DNA of 64,000 bases from Acidihalobacter_A sp037381185 (GCF_037381185.1 NZ_JARRQY010000003.1:1-64000), one strand, 5' to 3'. Shown: positions 42,265 to 51,855, counted from the stretch's first letter. The notes: generated by a model not told the origin, from the letters alone. Translations and numbers: made by a program.

Positions 42265-42291
42265 AATATTCAGTATTTGAATATTAAACAC
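42265..42291. promoter_or_regulatory. Operator-like site B upstream of the aldehyde dehydrogenase
   Basis: An inverted repeat AATATTC/GAATATT (42265-42271, 42279-42285) runs into ATTAAACAC. The 21 bases at 42271-42291 recur with one mismatch at 50382-50402. Separation from site A is 123 bp, identical to the other pair. Confidence 0.6.
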
Positions 42292-42313
42292 TCTTCGCTC
42301 TGGACAGGGGGTT

Positions 42314-43228
42314 CTACTCGCGCACACCGTGCGCTGCGACGTCCGGATTGCGGCCGGGAACTGAGGGTGATTCCAGCGTCTCGTCGGCGTCGGACCGGGC
42401 GAGTTGGGCCTCGCGCCGCAGCTTGCGGTCCATGCGGTGACTGATCCAGGCCGACAACAGCACGCTGACGGTCACGATCAGCACCAGCAGTGTGGCCAAC
42501 GCGTTGATGACGGGACTGACGCCCAGGCGCACGCGCGAGAAGATCACCATCGGCAGCGTGGTCGAGCCGGGACCGGCGACGAAGCTGGCGACCACCAGAT
42601 CGTCCAGCGACAGGGTGAAGGAGAGCAGCCAGCCGGCCATCAGCGCCGGCGCCAGACCGGAGAGCACCACCACGAAGAACACCTTCCACGGAGCGGCGCC
42701 CAAATCCATTGCGACCTCTTCCAGCGAGCGGTCGAGGTCGCGCAGGCGCGAGGCGATGACCACCGTGACGTAGGCTGTGCAGAAGGTCGAATGTGCAATC
42801 CAGATGGTGAGCATGCCGCGGTCGGACGGCCAGCCGATGCTGGTCTGCAGGGCCACGAACAGCAGCAGCAGCGACAGCCCGAGGATGACGTCCGGCATGA
42901 CCAACGGCGCGGTGATCATGCCGGCGAACAGGGTGTGGCCGCGGAAGCGTCCGTAGCGCACCATGGACAGCGCGGCCAGCGTGCCCAGGACTACGGCGGT
43001 GCTGGCGCTGAAGAAGGCAATGCGCAGGCTCATCCAGGCGGCGTTGAGGATCTGTTGGTCCTGAAACAGGGCGGCGTACCACTTGGGCGAGAAGCCGGCC
43101 CATACGGTGACCAGCCGCGAGGCGTTGAAGGAGTAGACGATCAGGCTGACGATCGGGATGTAAAGGAACATCAGTCCGAGGCCGAGCATGATGTTCGGCG
43201 TGCGCAGTTTCATGACGCCGTTGCTCAT
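42314..43228 (-). CDS. spuH: Putrescine/spermidine ABC transporter permease (PotI/SpuH type)
   Basis: A 304-aa inner-membrane permease with about six TM helices and the EAA-loop EVAMDLGAAPWKVFF that contacts the ATPase. LSLDDLVVASFVAGPGSTTLP is typical of PotC/PotI. It overlaps spuG by 4 bp. It is the last of the run spuA-B-C-D-F-G-H, the Pseudomonas spu order. Its end is 241 bp from the ALDH gene, across the operator-bearing gap. Confidence 0.93.
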   Translation of the reverse strand: MSNGVMKLRTPNIMLGLGLMFLYIPIVSLIVYSFNASRLVTVWAGFSPKWYAALFQDQQILNAAWMSLRIAFFSASTAVVLGTLAALSMVRYGRFRGHTLFAGMITAPLVMPDVILGLSLLLLFVALQTSIGWPSDRGMLTIWIAHSTFCTAYVTVVIASRLRDLDRSLEEVAMDLGAAPWKVFFVVVLSGLAPALMAGWLLSFTLSLDDLVVASFVAGPGSTTLPMVIFSRVRLGVSPVINALATLLVLIVTVSVLLSAWISHRMDRKLRREAQLARSDADETLESPSVPGRNPDVAAHGVRE

Positions 43229-44133
43229 CGCACGCCCCTTTCCAGTTCTCGCGACTGGTAGCGGTGAAATAGCACGATGGGTATCAGTAGAATCGCCAGC
43301 ATGACGATGGCCACGGCCGAGGCGGTGGGCCAGTCATGGTTAGCGAAGAACTCGTTCCACACCACGCGGCCGATCATTAGCGTGTTCGGTCCGCCGAGCA
43401 GTTCGGGGATGACAAACTCGCCGACGGCCGGGATGAACACCAGTAGCGAGCCGGCGATGACGCCCCCCTTGGACAGCGGCAGGGTGATGGTGAAAAACGC
43501 CTTCCAGGGCCGCGCGCCGAGGTCGTGCGCCGCCTCCAGCAGGCTGGGGTCGTGGCGCACCAGGTTGGCGTACAGCGGCAGCACCATGAACGGCAGGTAG
43601 GCGTAGACCATGCCCAGGTACACCGCGAACTGGGTGAATATGATATGCAGCGGACGATCGATCAGGCCCAGCTTGAGCAGCATATCGTTGAGCAGGCCGT
43701 TGGTGTTGAGGATGCCCATCCAGGCGTAGACGCGGATCAGGAACGAGGTCCAGTACGGGATGATGATCAGCATCAGGAAGATGTTGCGCCGCGTGGGTGT
43801 GGCGCGGGCGATGGCGTAGGCCATCGGGTAGCCTATCAGCAGGCACAGCAGAGTCGAGATCGCCGCGATCTTGATCGATCCCAGATAGGCCAGGGCGTAG
43901 AGGTCGTCGCCGAGCAGGAACAGATAGTTGCCGAAGTCCAGGGTGAGCTGGATGACGCCGTCCTTGAAATGATAGAGCGCCGTGTACGGCGGGATGGCGA
44001 TGGCCGAGTTGGCGAAACTGATCTTCAGGACGATGACGAAGGGGATCAGAAAGAACAGCAGCAACCATAGATAGGGAACGGCGATGATGAACCGCCGCCC
44101 GTGCGGAAACAGCGGTTTGTAGATCGGTTTCAT
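43225..44133 (-). CDS. spuG: Putrescine/spermidine ABC transporter permease (PotH/SpuG type)
   Basis: A 302-aa permease with six predicted TM helices, the EAA-loop EAAHDLGARPWKAFF and GEFVIPELLGGPNTLMIG typical of PotB/PotH. It overlaps both spuF and spuH by 4 bp, so the transporter genes are translationally coupled. Confidence 0.93.
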   Translation of the reverse strand: MKPIYKPLFPHGRRFIIAVPYLWLLLFFLIPFVIVLKISFANSAIAIPPYTALYHFKDGVIQLTLDFGNYLFLLGDDLYALAYLGSIKIAAISTLLCLLIGYPMAYAIARATPTRRNIFLMLIIIPYWTSFLIRVYAWMGILNTNGLLNDMLLKLGLIDRPLHIIFTQFAVYLGMVYAYLPFMVLPLYANLVRHDPSLLEAAHDLGARPWKAFFTITLPLSKGGVIAGSLLVFIPAVGEFVIPELLGGPNTLMIGRVVWNEFFANHDWPTASAVAIVMLAILLIPIVLFHRYQSRELERGVR

Positions 44134-45257
44134 CGCGTCAGCACCACGGCGGCGTGTTCGTCCCAGCTCAGATAGACCCGGTCGCCCCAGGTGGGACGTT
44201 CATCGAGGTCGCGGCTGAGATTGGGTTGGGTGGAGATGGCGCGTTTGCCGCTGTCCAGACGGACGTGATAGATCGAGTGGCTGCCCTGGTAGCCGATTTC
44301 GTCCACGGTACCCTGGGCACAGTTGAAGCCGTGTTCGGAAGGTTCGCGCTGGATACGGATCTTTTCCGGGCGGATCGCGGCCCACACCTGCATGCCCAGC
44401 GTCCCGCTGATGCCGTGGCCGACGCGGATCGGGCAGCAGGCTTCGTTCGATTCGATGATCACGTGGTCGGGCTCGTCCTCGGTCAGCGTGCCTTCGAACA
44501 GGTTGACGCTGCCGATGAACTCGGCGGTGAAGCGGCAGTTCGGGTGTTCGTAGATCTCGCTCGGCGTGCCGACCTGCAGGATCTCGCCCTGGTCCATGAC
44601 CGCCATGCGGTGAGCCATGGTCATGGCCTCTTCCTGATCGTGCGTGACGATGACGCAGGTCATGCCGAGCTGTTCCAGGATGTTGACGATCTCGAACTGC
44701 ACCTGGTTGCGCAGTTTCTTGTCCAGTGCGCTCATCGGTTCGTCGAGCAGCAGCAGTTTGGGGCGCTTGGCCAGGCTGCGGGCGAGCGCGACGCGCTGGC
44801 GCTGGCCGCCAGAGAGCTGGTGCGGCTTGCGCTTGGCGTAGGGCGTCATACGCACCAGTTCGAGCATTTCCCTGACCGTTTTCCTGATCTGTTCCCTGGG
44901 CTGGCCCTCCTGCTTCAGGCCGAAGGCGATGTTCTGCTCGACGGTCATGTGCGGGAAGATCGCGTAGGACTGGAACATCATGTTGGTCGGGCGGTGATGC
45001 GGTGCGACGCGGGTCATGTCTTCGCCGTCGATTAGGATGCGTCCGGCACTCGGCGTCTCGAAGCCCGAAAGCATGCGCAGCAGGGTGGTCTTGCCGCAGC
45101 CGGTGCTGCCGAGCAGGGCGAAGATCTCGCCTTTGTGGATGTCTAGATTTGTCTCGAAGACGGCGATGGTGCCATCGAATTCCTTGCGCAGCCTTTCCAG
45201 GCGGACGTAGTGCTCGTCGGCCGTGGAAGCGGCGATAGTCGTCGTTTGCTCAGCCAT
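44130..45257 (-). CDS. spuF: Putrescine/spermidine ABC transporter ATPase (PotG/SpuF type)
   Basis: A 375-aa ATPase: Walker A GSTGCGKTT, signature LSGGQRQRVALARS, Walker B LLLLDEPMSALD and the switch His in VTHDQEEA, followed by a C-terminal TOBE-type regulatory domain. It powers uptake through SpuG/SpuH. Located 75 bp after the binding-protein gene. Confidence 0.95.
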   Translation of the reverse strand: MAEQTTTIAASTADEHYVRLERLRKEFDGTIAVFETNLDIHKGEIFALLGSTGCGKTTLLRMLSGFETPSAGRILIDGEDMTRVAPHHRPTNMMFQSYAIFPHMTVEQNIAFGLKQEGQPREQIRKTVREMLELVRMTPYAKRKPHQLSGGQRQRVALARSLAKRPKLLLLDEPMSALDKKLRNQVQFEIVNILEQLGMTCVIVTHDQEEAMTMAHRMAVMDQGEILQVGTPSEIYEHPNCRFTAEFIGSVNLFEGTLTEDEPDHVIIESNEACCPIRVGHGISGTLGMQVWAAIRPEKIRIQREPSEHGFNCAQGTVDEIGYQGSHSIYHVRLDSGKRAISTQPNLSRDLDERPTWGDRVYLSWDEHAAVVLTR

Positions 45258-45332
45258 GGTGAGTACCGGGAAACACTTGCATGCAGGAAAAAGCGCCTCG
45301 CCGCAGACGGCGAGGTGCCATACATCGATCGC

Positions 45333-46439
45333 TCAGGTTCCCGTCTTCAGACGGGTCCAGAGCCGCGTCATGGTCCGCGTAATCTTCGGCGTCGGCGTCA
45401 TGAAGGTGTAGAGCTTGTCCATGACGGCCTGCGGCGGATAGATCGCCGGGTTGTCCTTGATGTCCTTTTCCACGTACTGCAGCGAGGCGGGTACGGGGTT
45501 GGAGTAGCTGATGTAGTTGGTATTGGCCGCCTCGACCTTGGGCGAGAGGAGATAGTTGATCAGCTTGAAGGCTTCCTTGGGGTGCGAAGCGTCGGCCGGC
45601 ACGGCGAGCATGTCGAACCAGAGCTGCGCGCCTTCCTTGGGAATCACGTAGGTGACATCCACGCCGTTCTTGGCTTCGCTGGCCCGGTCGGCCGCCTGGA
45701 ATACGTCGCCGGACCAGCCGATGGCGACGCAGATATTGCCGTTGGCCAGGTCGTTGATGTACTGCGAGGAGCTGAAGTAGCGAATGTAGGGGCGAACCTT
45801 TTTCATCAGTTGGTAGGCTTTCCAATAGTCGGCTGGATTCTGGCTGTTGGGATTCAGGCCGAGATAATGCAGTGCTGCAGGCATCACGTCGGTTGGCGCG
45901 TCCAGGAAGGCAACGCCGCAGCCCTTGAGCTTGGAGACGTACTTCGGATCGAACACCAGCTTCCAGCTGTCGAGCGGGGCGTCGGCGCCAAGGGCGTTCT
46001 TCACCAGCTTGGCGTTGTAGCCGATGCCGGTGGTGCCCCACATGTAGGGCACGCCGTAGGCATTGCCCGGATCGACCTTGGCGAGCTCGGCCATCAGGTG
46101 CGGATCGAGACCCTTCATGTTGGGGATCATGGCCTTGTCCAGCTTCTGGAACACGCCGGCCTGGATCTGGCGCGACAGGAAGTAGGACGAGGGCACGACG
46201 ACGTCGTAACCGGTGTGGCCGGCCAGCAGCTTGCCTTCGAGTACCTCGTTGCTGTCGAAGACGTCGTAGGTGACAGGGATGCCGGTTTGCTTGGTGAAAT
46301 TGGGGATAGTGTCTTCGGCGATGTAGTCCGACCAGTTGTAGACCCGCAGGGGCGGCGCATCGGCCGCCTGCGCGGCCTGTGCCACGCCCATCGCGGCGCA
46401 GGCCGCGAGTGTAAGCGACGTCAGGGTTTTGCGTAGCAT
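45333..46439 (-). CDS. spuD: Periplasmic putrescine/spermidine-binding protein (PotF/SpuD type)
   Basis: A 368-aa solute-binding protein with a Sec signal peptide cleaved near AQAADA. The mature start LRVYNWSDYIAEDTIPNF is the PotF/PotD hallmark, with VVPSSYFL and GWSGDVFQA among ligand-pocket stretches. Pseudomonas has two such genes in tandem (spuD, spuE); here there is one. Substrate choice between putrescine and spermidine cannot be read by eye. Confidence 0.92.
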   Translation of the reverse strand: MLRKTLTSLTLAACAAMGVAQAAQAADAPPLRVYNWSDYIAEDTIPNFTKQTGIPVTYDVFDSNEVLEGKLLAGHTGYDVVVPSSYFLSRQIQAGVFQKLDKAMIPNMKGLDPHLMAELAKVDPGNAYGVPYMWGTTGIGYNAKLVKNALGADAPLDSWKLVFDPKYVSKLKGCGVAFLDAPTDVMPAALHYLGLNPNSQNPADYWKAYQLMKKVRPYIRYFSSSQYINDLANGNICVAIGWSGDVFQAADRASEAKNGVDVTYVIPKEGAQLWFDMLAVPADASHPKEAFKLINYLLSPKVEAANTNYISYSNPVPASLQYVEKDIKDNPAIYPPQAVMDKLYTFMTPTPKITRTMTRLWTRLKTGT

Positions 46440-46623
46440 GGTGGTTCCCCCCTCATTTCCGGTTGTGCCGCGAGCGGCGCCGTCAGTGATTTCGAACTGC
46501 TTCCCCTTCCTGCATCCCCGCGGTCATGCCGCAGGGTCTTTGTTGTCGAATTATTACGTGAAAGCCGGTGTTCTGTCGTGCCCAAAAACGGATGTTGCAA
46601 AAGGTATGCTGCAGGGCGCCGGT

Positions 46624-47997
46624 TCAGCCGGCGCCGATGGCCTTGTAGGTTTCGTCCAATGTCCTGCGGGCCTTGTCTATAAGCTCGTCGACCTGTTCGC
46701 GGCTGAGAACCAGCGGCGGCGAAATGATCATTGTGCCGCCCACTGCGCGCATTACCAGGCCGTTCTTGACGCTCAGGTCGCGGCAGAGGCTGCCGATCTT
46801 GCCGGGTTCCTCGAAGCGCTCCAGGGGCTGCTTGGCTTTGACCAGTTCCAACGCCGCCACCATGCCCACGCCGCGCGTCTCGCCAACCAGTGGATGCTCG
46901 CCCAGCTCGCGCCAGCGGGCCTGGAGGTAGGGGGCGATTTCCGCGCCGGCGCGTTCGATGATGCCCTCGTCGCGCAGGATGCGGATGTTCTCCGCAGCGA
47001 CCGCCGCCGCCACTGGATGGCCGGAGTAGGTATAGCCGTGGAAGAACTCGCCGCCTTCCTCGATGACCACCTTGGCCACGTGGTCCGATACCATCACGCC
47101 GCCGATCGGCATGTAGCCCGAGGACAGACCCTTGGCGATGGGCATGAGGTCGGGCTTGAGGTCGTAGTACTGCGAGCCGAACCAGGTGCCGAGGCGGCCG
47201 AAGCCGGTGATGACCTCGTCGACGATCAGCAGGATGTCGCGCTCGGCGCAGATGCGCTTGATCTCCGGCCAGTAGCTGTCGGGCGGGATGATCACGCCGC
47301 CGGCGCCCTGAATGGGCTCGGCGATGAAGGCGGCGACGTTGCACTCGCCGATCTCGTCGATCCTGCGCTCCAGCGCCCGCGCGGCCTGGTGGCCGAATTC
47401 GGCCGGGTCCATGTCCGGCGCGCGGCCGAAGTGATAGGGCTGTTCGATGTGTTCGATGCCGGGGATGGGTAGGTCACCCTGCCCGTGCATGGGCTTCATG
47501 CCGCTCAGGCTGGCGCCGGCCACGGTGCTGCCGTGGTAGGCGTTCTCGCGCGAGATGATGACCTTCTTGTAGGGCTTGCCGAGCAGCTTCCAGTAGTAGC
47601 GCACCATGCGCAGGATGGTGTCGTTGGAGTCCGAGCCAGAGCCGGTGAAGAACACGTGTTTCATGTGCTCGGGGGTGACTTCCGACAGCAGCTGCGACAG
47701 TTCGATGGCCGGCGGGTGGCTGCACTGGAAGAAATTGTTGTAGTAGGGCAGCTCCTGCATTTGCTTATAGGCGGCCTCGGCCAGTTCCTTGCGCCCGTAG
47801 CCGATGTTGACGCACCACAGGCCGGCCATGCCGTCCAGGATCTGGTTGCCGTCGGAATCCCACAGATAGCAGCCTTCGGCGCGCGTGATGATGCGCGAGC
47901 CCTTGGCGCCTAGTTCGCCGTAATCGGTGAACGGATGCAGGTGGTGGGCGGCGTCGAGGCGCTGCCAGTCGGCGGTGGAGCGTTGCGGTTGACTCAT
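46624..47997 (-). CDS. spuC: Class III aminotransferase, putrescine-pyruvate type (SpuC)
   Basis: A 457-aa PLP enzyme. PLP-site stretches are GSGSDSNDT, YHGSTVAGASLSG, the Asp of LLIVDEVITGFGRLG and the Schiff-base Lys of PIAKGLSSGYMP. This subgroup includes polyamine:pyruvate aminotransferases, and the position between spuB and spuD matches the Pseudomonas spu operon. It would convert putrescine to 4-aminobutanal, or act on GABA. The ATG at 47997 is the family start; the frame extends upstream into spuB without family similarity. Confidence 0.88.
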   Translation of the reverse strand: MSQPQRSTADWQRLDAAHHLHPFTDYGELGAKGSRIITRAEGCYLWDSDGNQILDGMAGLWCVNIGYGRKELAEAAYKQMQELPYYNNFFQCSHPPAIELSQLLSEVTPEHMKHVFFTGSGSDSNDTILRMVRYYWKLLGKPYKKVIISRENAYHGSTVAGASLSGMKPMHGQGDLPIPGIEHIEQPYHFGRAPDMDPAEFGHQAARALERRIDEIGECNVAAFIAEPIQGAGGVIIPPDSYWPEIKRICAERDILLIVDEVITGFGRLGTWFGSQYYDLKPDLMPIAKGLSSGYMPIGGVMVSDHVAKVVIEEGGEFFHGYTYSGHPVAAAVAAENIRILRDEGIIERAGAEIAPYLQARWRELGEHPLVGETRGVGMVAALELVKAKQPLERFEEPGKIGSLCRDLSVKNGLVMRAVGGTMIISPPLVLSREQVDELIDKARRTLDETYKAIGAG

Positions 47998-48028
47998 GAC
48001 GACGATTCCGGTGGCGGTTGATGCGTGT

Positions 48029-49387
48029 TCAGACGGACAGCAGCAGGAATTCGCGTTCCCAGGAGCTGATGACGCGGAAGAAGGTTTCGTACTCCTTGCG
48101 CTTGATCGCGGCATAGGCGCGGACGAAGCGTTTGCCGAGCAGTGCGTGCAGGGACTCGGGAGCGTCTTCGAGGTTCTGCAGGGAGTCCTCGATGCTGCGC
48201 GGCAGGCCGAAGGGCAGTTCGTAGGCGCTGCCCTTCTGTTCGGGGCGGGGCTCGATGCCTTCAACGATTCCCAGCAGGCCGCAGGCCAGAGTTGCCGCGA
48301 GAGCCAGGTAGGGATTGGCGTCGGCGCCGGCCACGCGGTTCTCCACGCGCCTGGCCTGGGGTGAGGCGAACGGTACGCGCAGGCCGACGGTACGGTTGTC
48401 GGTGCCCCAGTCCGCGTTGATCGGGGCCGATTCGTGGCGTGCGATGCGGCGGTAGGAGTTCACGTTCGGGGCGAAGAACGACATTGCCGCGGGCAGATAG
48501 GCCTGCAGGCCGCCGATGTAGTGGCGAAACAGTTCGCTCATGCCGCCGTCAGCGGTGCCGAACAGGTTTTCGCCGGTTGCGGCGTCGATCATGCTCTGAT
48601 GAATGTGCATGGCGCTGCCGGGTTCGTCCTCGAAGGGCTTGGCCATGAACGTGGCGTACATGTCGTGGCGCATGGCCGCTTCGCGAACGGTGCGCTTGAA
48701 CAGAAAGACCTGGTCTGCCAGCGACAGCGCCTCGCCGTGCAGGAAGTTGATCTCCATTTGCGCGGCGCCGGATTCGTGGATCAGCGTGTCGATGTCGAGT
48801 TGCTGCGCCTCGCAGTAGTCGTAGATGTCCTCGAACAGTGGATCGAATTCGTTGACCGCGTCGATGCCATAGGACTGGCGCGCGCGCTCCGGGCGGCCGG
48901 AGCGGCCGACGGGCGGTTCCAGAGGATAGTCAGGGTCGGTGTTGCGCTGCACCAGGTAGAACTCGAGTTCGGGGGCGACCACCGGTTGCCAGCCGCGCTT
49001 GGCGTATTCGGCCAGCACCCGCTTGAGCACCGCCCGCGGGGCGATGTCGACCGGCGAGCCGTCGCGCAGATAGCAGTCGTGGATCACCTGGGCGGTGGGG
49101 TCGACGGCCCAGGGTACCAGCCGCACCGTGTCGGGATCGGGGCGCAGGACCATGTCGATTTCGCGCGGATCGACCATGCTTTCGTCGTCCGGCCAGTCGC
49201 CGGTGACGGTTTGGATGAAGAGCATTTCGGGCAGGCGCATGCCCTGTTCCTTGCAGAACTTGTCCGCAGGGATGATCTTGCCGCGTGCGTTGCCCGTCAT
49301 GTCGGGGATCAGGCATTCGACCTCGGTGATACAGTGTTCCTTGAACCACGCGTTGATGTAGTCCATTTCTGCGGTGTTGAAACTCAT
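48029..49387 (-). CDS. spuB: Gamma-glutamylpolyamine synthetase (glutamine-synthetase fold, SpuB/PuuA)
   Basis: A 452-aa GS-like ligase. The catalytic domain shows the Glu motif APELEFYLV, MEINFLHG, GSAMHIHQS, the loop NVNSYRRI and GADANPYLALAA. Shorter than assimilatory type I GS and without its adenylylation region, it belongs to the PuuA group that joins glutamate to putrescine. A second paralogue (spuI) lies divergently 1.1 kb away, so the two may prefer different polyamines. Confidence 0.9.
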   Translation of the reverse strand: MSFNTAEMDYINAWFKEHCITEVECLIPDMTGNARGKIIPADKFCKEQGMRLPEMLFIQTVTGDWPDDESMVDPREIDMVLRPDPDTVRLVPWAVDPTAQVIHDCYLRDGSPVDIAPRAVLKRVLAEYAKRGWQPVVAPELEFYLVQRNTDPDYPLEPPVGRSGRPERARQSYGIDAVNEFDPLFEDIYDYCEAQQLDIDTLIHESGAAQMEINFLHGEALSLADQVFLFKRTVREAAMRHDMYATFMAKPFEDEPGSAMHIHQSMIDAATGENLFGTADGGMSELFRHYIGGLQAYLPAAMSFFAPNVNSYRRIARHESAPINADWGTDNRTVGLRVPFASPQARRVENRVAGADANPYLALAATLACGLLGIVEGIEPRPEQKGSAYELPFGLPRSIEDSLQNLEDAPESLHALLGKRFVRAYAAIKRKEYETFFRVISSWEREFLLLSV

Positions 49388-49473
49388 GTTTCACCTTGAT
49401 TCGGCGGTGGTGTCATGGTCCGTTTCCGCCTGTCGTGAATTGGTGGGGTATCGAAGGCCGTGTGTCCGGCGTT

Positions 49474-50223
49474 TCAGGTGGACGTCTCTTCGCGGCAAGC
49501 CGAGCCGAAGGCCTCGAACATGTTCACCGAGACCGGATTTTCCGCGGCGCGCCACTCGGGATGCCACTGTACAGCAAGATTGAAGCCCGGCGCGTCCGGC
49601 GCGGTGAAGGCTTCAACCAGGCCGTCCGGGGCGAGTGCCTCGGCGCGCAGGCCGGCCCCCAGCCGGTCGATGCCCTGCCCGTGTACCGAGTTGACCTCTA
49701 TGCTCGAACGTCCTGTCAGGCGCCGCAACAGGCCGCCTTCGCACAATTCGACACTGTGCGCCGGACCGTACTGTACGTCCAGCGGCTGGTTCGGGTCCTC
49801 GCGGTGGTCGAGCAGGCCGGGCAACTCGTGCACCTGCTGGTGCAAGCTGCCGCCGCGCGCCACGTTGAATTCCTGGAATCCGCGGCAGATCGCCAGTATG
49901 GGGATGCCGCGTTCGAGCGCTGTGGGCAGCAACTGCAGGGTCAGTGCGTCGCGGGCAGGATCGTGCTCCGTGCCAGGCGTGCTGGGCGAGCCACCGTAGT
50001 ATTCTGGCTCGACGTTGCTGGGGCTGCCGGTGAACAGCAGGCCGTCGAGGGCGTCGAGCAGTGCGTCGACGGACAGGCGGTCCGCCAGAGAAGGGATCAC
50101 CAGAGGCGTGACCCCGGCGACGTCGGTCAGCGCCGTCAGGTATTTTTCGCCCACCGTATGAAAAGGATGGAGGCCGATGATTTTGCGGTCTGCCGGAACC
50201 CCGATGAGTGGCTTGCGCGGCAT
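49474..50223 (-). CDS. spuA: Gamma-glutamyl-GABA hydrolase (PuuD/SpuA)
   Basis: A 249-aa class I glutamine-amidotransferase-like hydrolase releasing GABA from gamma-glutamyl-GABA. Nucleophile Cys in LAICRGFQEFNV, His/Glu in QWHPEWRA. It is the first gene of the minus-strand spu operon, with an operator-like palindrome beginning 18 bp before its start codon. Confidence 0.92.
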   Translation of the reverse strand: MPRKPLIGVPADRKIIGLHPFHTVGEKYLTALTDVAGVTPLVIPSLADRLSVDALLDALDGLLFTGSPSNVEPEYYGGSPSTPGTEHDPARDALTLQLLPTALERGIPILAICRGFQEFNVARGGSLHQQVHELPGLLDHREDPNQPLDVQYGPAHSVELCEGGLLRRLTGRSSIEVNSVHGQGIDRLGAGLRAEALAPDGLVEAFTAPDAPGFNLAVQWHPEWRAAENPVSVNMFEAFGSACREETST

Positions 50224-50240
50224 TAAGCGACCTCATTTTA

Positions 50241-50258
50241 TGTGTAATATATTAAACA
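50241..50258. promoter_or_regulatory. Operator-like palindrome A' between spuA and spuI
   Basis: TGTGTAATATATTAAACA has arms matching 7 of 8 and continues ATAGCA, as in site A at 42130-42147. It lies 18 bp upstream of the spuA start, where a bound repressor would block initiation. Confidence 0.65.
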
Positions 50259-50381
50259 TAGCACCGGTCTTTGAAGGCGACAAGCTGTCTTTTTTGATGC
50301 TTGAAAATCCTTTCTGGTGGCTTAGTTATGCGCCTTTCGGCATTATTGGTAGATGTCTTGACAGTCTGGGCGCTCTGTTAC

Positions 50382-50402
50382 CAGTATTTGGATATTAAAC
50401 AC
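50382..50402. promoter_or_regulatory. Operator-like site B' between spuA and spuI
   Basis: Twenty of 21 bases match site B at 42271-42291, ending ATATTAAACAC. It is 123 bp from A'. A TTGACA at 50358-50363 just upstream could be a -35 element for spuI, so B' would overlap the -10 region, though I see no good -10 hexamer. Confidence 0.6.
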
Positions 50403-50472
50403 GCAAGGCCGTGGACGACCGCTGACCGCGCACGTTGTCGGCGTCCGATGGGAGTTCTCAGGGGGAATGACG

Positions 50473-51855
50473 ATGGCGGCATCGGCGCACGTTGAAATGC
50501 ACGAGGAGCTGGCTGAGTTCCGGCGCCGATATCCACAGGCGCGCGCGGTGGATCTTCTCATTCCGGACGTCAATGGCGTACTGCGCGGCAAGCGGATCGA
50601 CATCGACGCCCTGGACAAGGTGTTCGCCGACGGCGTGAATCTGCCCGGTTCGGTGTTCGGTGCCGACATTACCGGGGATACGGCGGAGGAAACCGGACTG
50701 GGTTTCGACATCGGTGATGCGGATCAGATCTGCCATGCGGTTCCCGGCACCCTGGCGGGCGTGCCCTGGCACCCGCAGCCCATGGGCCAGTTGTTGCTGA
50801 GCATGTACGATCTTGAAGGGCGCCCCTATTTCGCCGACCCTCAGCACGTGTTGGCCCGCGTGCTGGAGCGTTTCAAACACGATTTCGGGCTGACGCCCGT
50901 GGTCGCGGTGGAAATGGAGTTCTACCTGATCGATCGAGAGCGTGCCGCGCTGGGCGCTCCGCAGCCGCCGATTTCGCCGGTAACCGGTGAGCGTGAGCGC
51001 AAGACGCAGGTCTACGGCATGGCCGAGATTGACGACTACAGTGCGTTTCTAGCGGATGTGAGCGACGCTTGCGAGGAGCAGGGCATCCCGGCGGACACCG
51101 CCGTCGCCGAGTATGCTCCCGGACAGTACGAAATCAACCTACATTACACACCCGACGCGCTGGCCGCCTGTGCCCATGCCATCCTGCTCAAGCGCGTGGT
51201 CAAGCAGGTGGCGTCGCGCCACGGCATGGATGCCACGTTCATGGCCAAGCCCTATGATGACCGCGCCGGCAGCGGAACGCATGTTCACGTCAGCCTGGTC
51301 GATAATGCCGGGCGCAACGTGCTGGCCGGTGCGGATGAATTGGGCAGCGAGACTTTGCGCCACGCCATCGGGGGGCTCATGGCCACGATGGTCGAATCCA
51401 TGGCGCTGTTCGCACCCAACGCCAACTCCTATCGCCGTTTCCGGCGCGACAACTTCGTGCCGCTGTGTCCCGCCTGGGCGTTCAACAACCGCACTACTGC
51501 GTTGCGCATTCCGGCCGGTGCCGATCATGCCCGCCGCGTGGAACATCGCGTGGCCGGCGCCGACGTGAATCCCTATCTGCTGACCGCCGCCGTGTTGGCG
51601 GGTATCCACCATGGGCTGAGCCAGCGGGTCGACCCCGGCGAGCCGGTGCAGGGCAATGCCTACGCGCAGTTGGAACCCTGCCTGCCGACCACTTGGGGTG
51701 AGGCGTTGACCGCCTTGGAGAACGCCGAGATCATTCCGCGGTATCTGGGGGCGGATTTCCTGCGCGTCTATCTGGCGAACAAGTACTTCGAGCGCGAGCG
51801 TTTCAGCTACCACGTCTCGCCGCTTGAGCACGAGTGGTATCTGCTCACTGTTTAA
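50473..51855 (+). CDS. spuI: Gamma-glutamylpolyamine synthetase, second paralogue (SpuI-like)
   Basis: A 460-aa GS-fold ligase with VEMEFYLID, YEINLHYT, GSGTHVHVSL, NANSYRRF and GADVNPYLLTAA. Divergent from spuA, exactly as spuI is in Pseudomonas. Of two in-frame ATGs (50467, 50473) the second has GGGGGA at six bases and is preferred. It is followed 68 bp later by the oxidase gene, giving a synthetase-oxidase pair as in E. coli puuA-puuB. Confidence 0.9.
   Translation: MAASAHVEMHEELAEFRRRYPQARAVDLLIPDVNGVLRGKRIDIDALDKVFADGVNLPGSVFGADITGDTAEETGLGFDIGDADQICHAVPGTLAGVPWHPQPMGQLLLSMYDLEGRPYFADPQHVLARVLERFKHDFGLTPVVAVEMEFYLIDRERAALGAPQPPISPVTGERERKTQVYGMAEIDDYSAFLADVSDACEEQGIPADTAVAEYAPGQYEINLHYTPDALAACAHAILLKRVVKQVASRHGMDATFMAKPYDDRAGSGTHVHVSLVDNAGRNVLAGADELGSETLRHAIGGLMATMVESMALFAPNANSYRRFRRDNFVPLCPAWAFNNRTTALRIPAGADHARRVEHRVAGADVNPYLLTAAVLAGIHHGLSQRVDPGEPVQGNAYAQLEPCLPTTWGEALTALENAEIIPRYLGADFLRVYLANKYFERERFSYHVSPLEHEWYLLTV

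Noticed and set aside
50358..50390. sigma-70 promoter for spuI
   Set aside because: TTGACA is perfect, but no acceptable -10 hexamer lies 16-18 bp downstream, so I only mention it with site B'.
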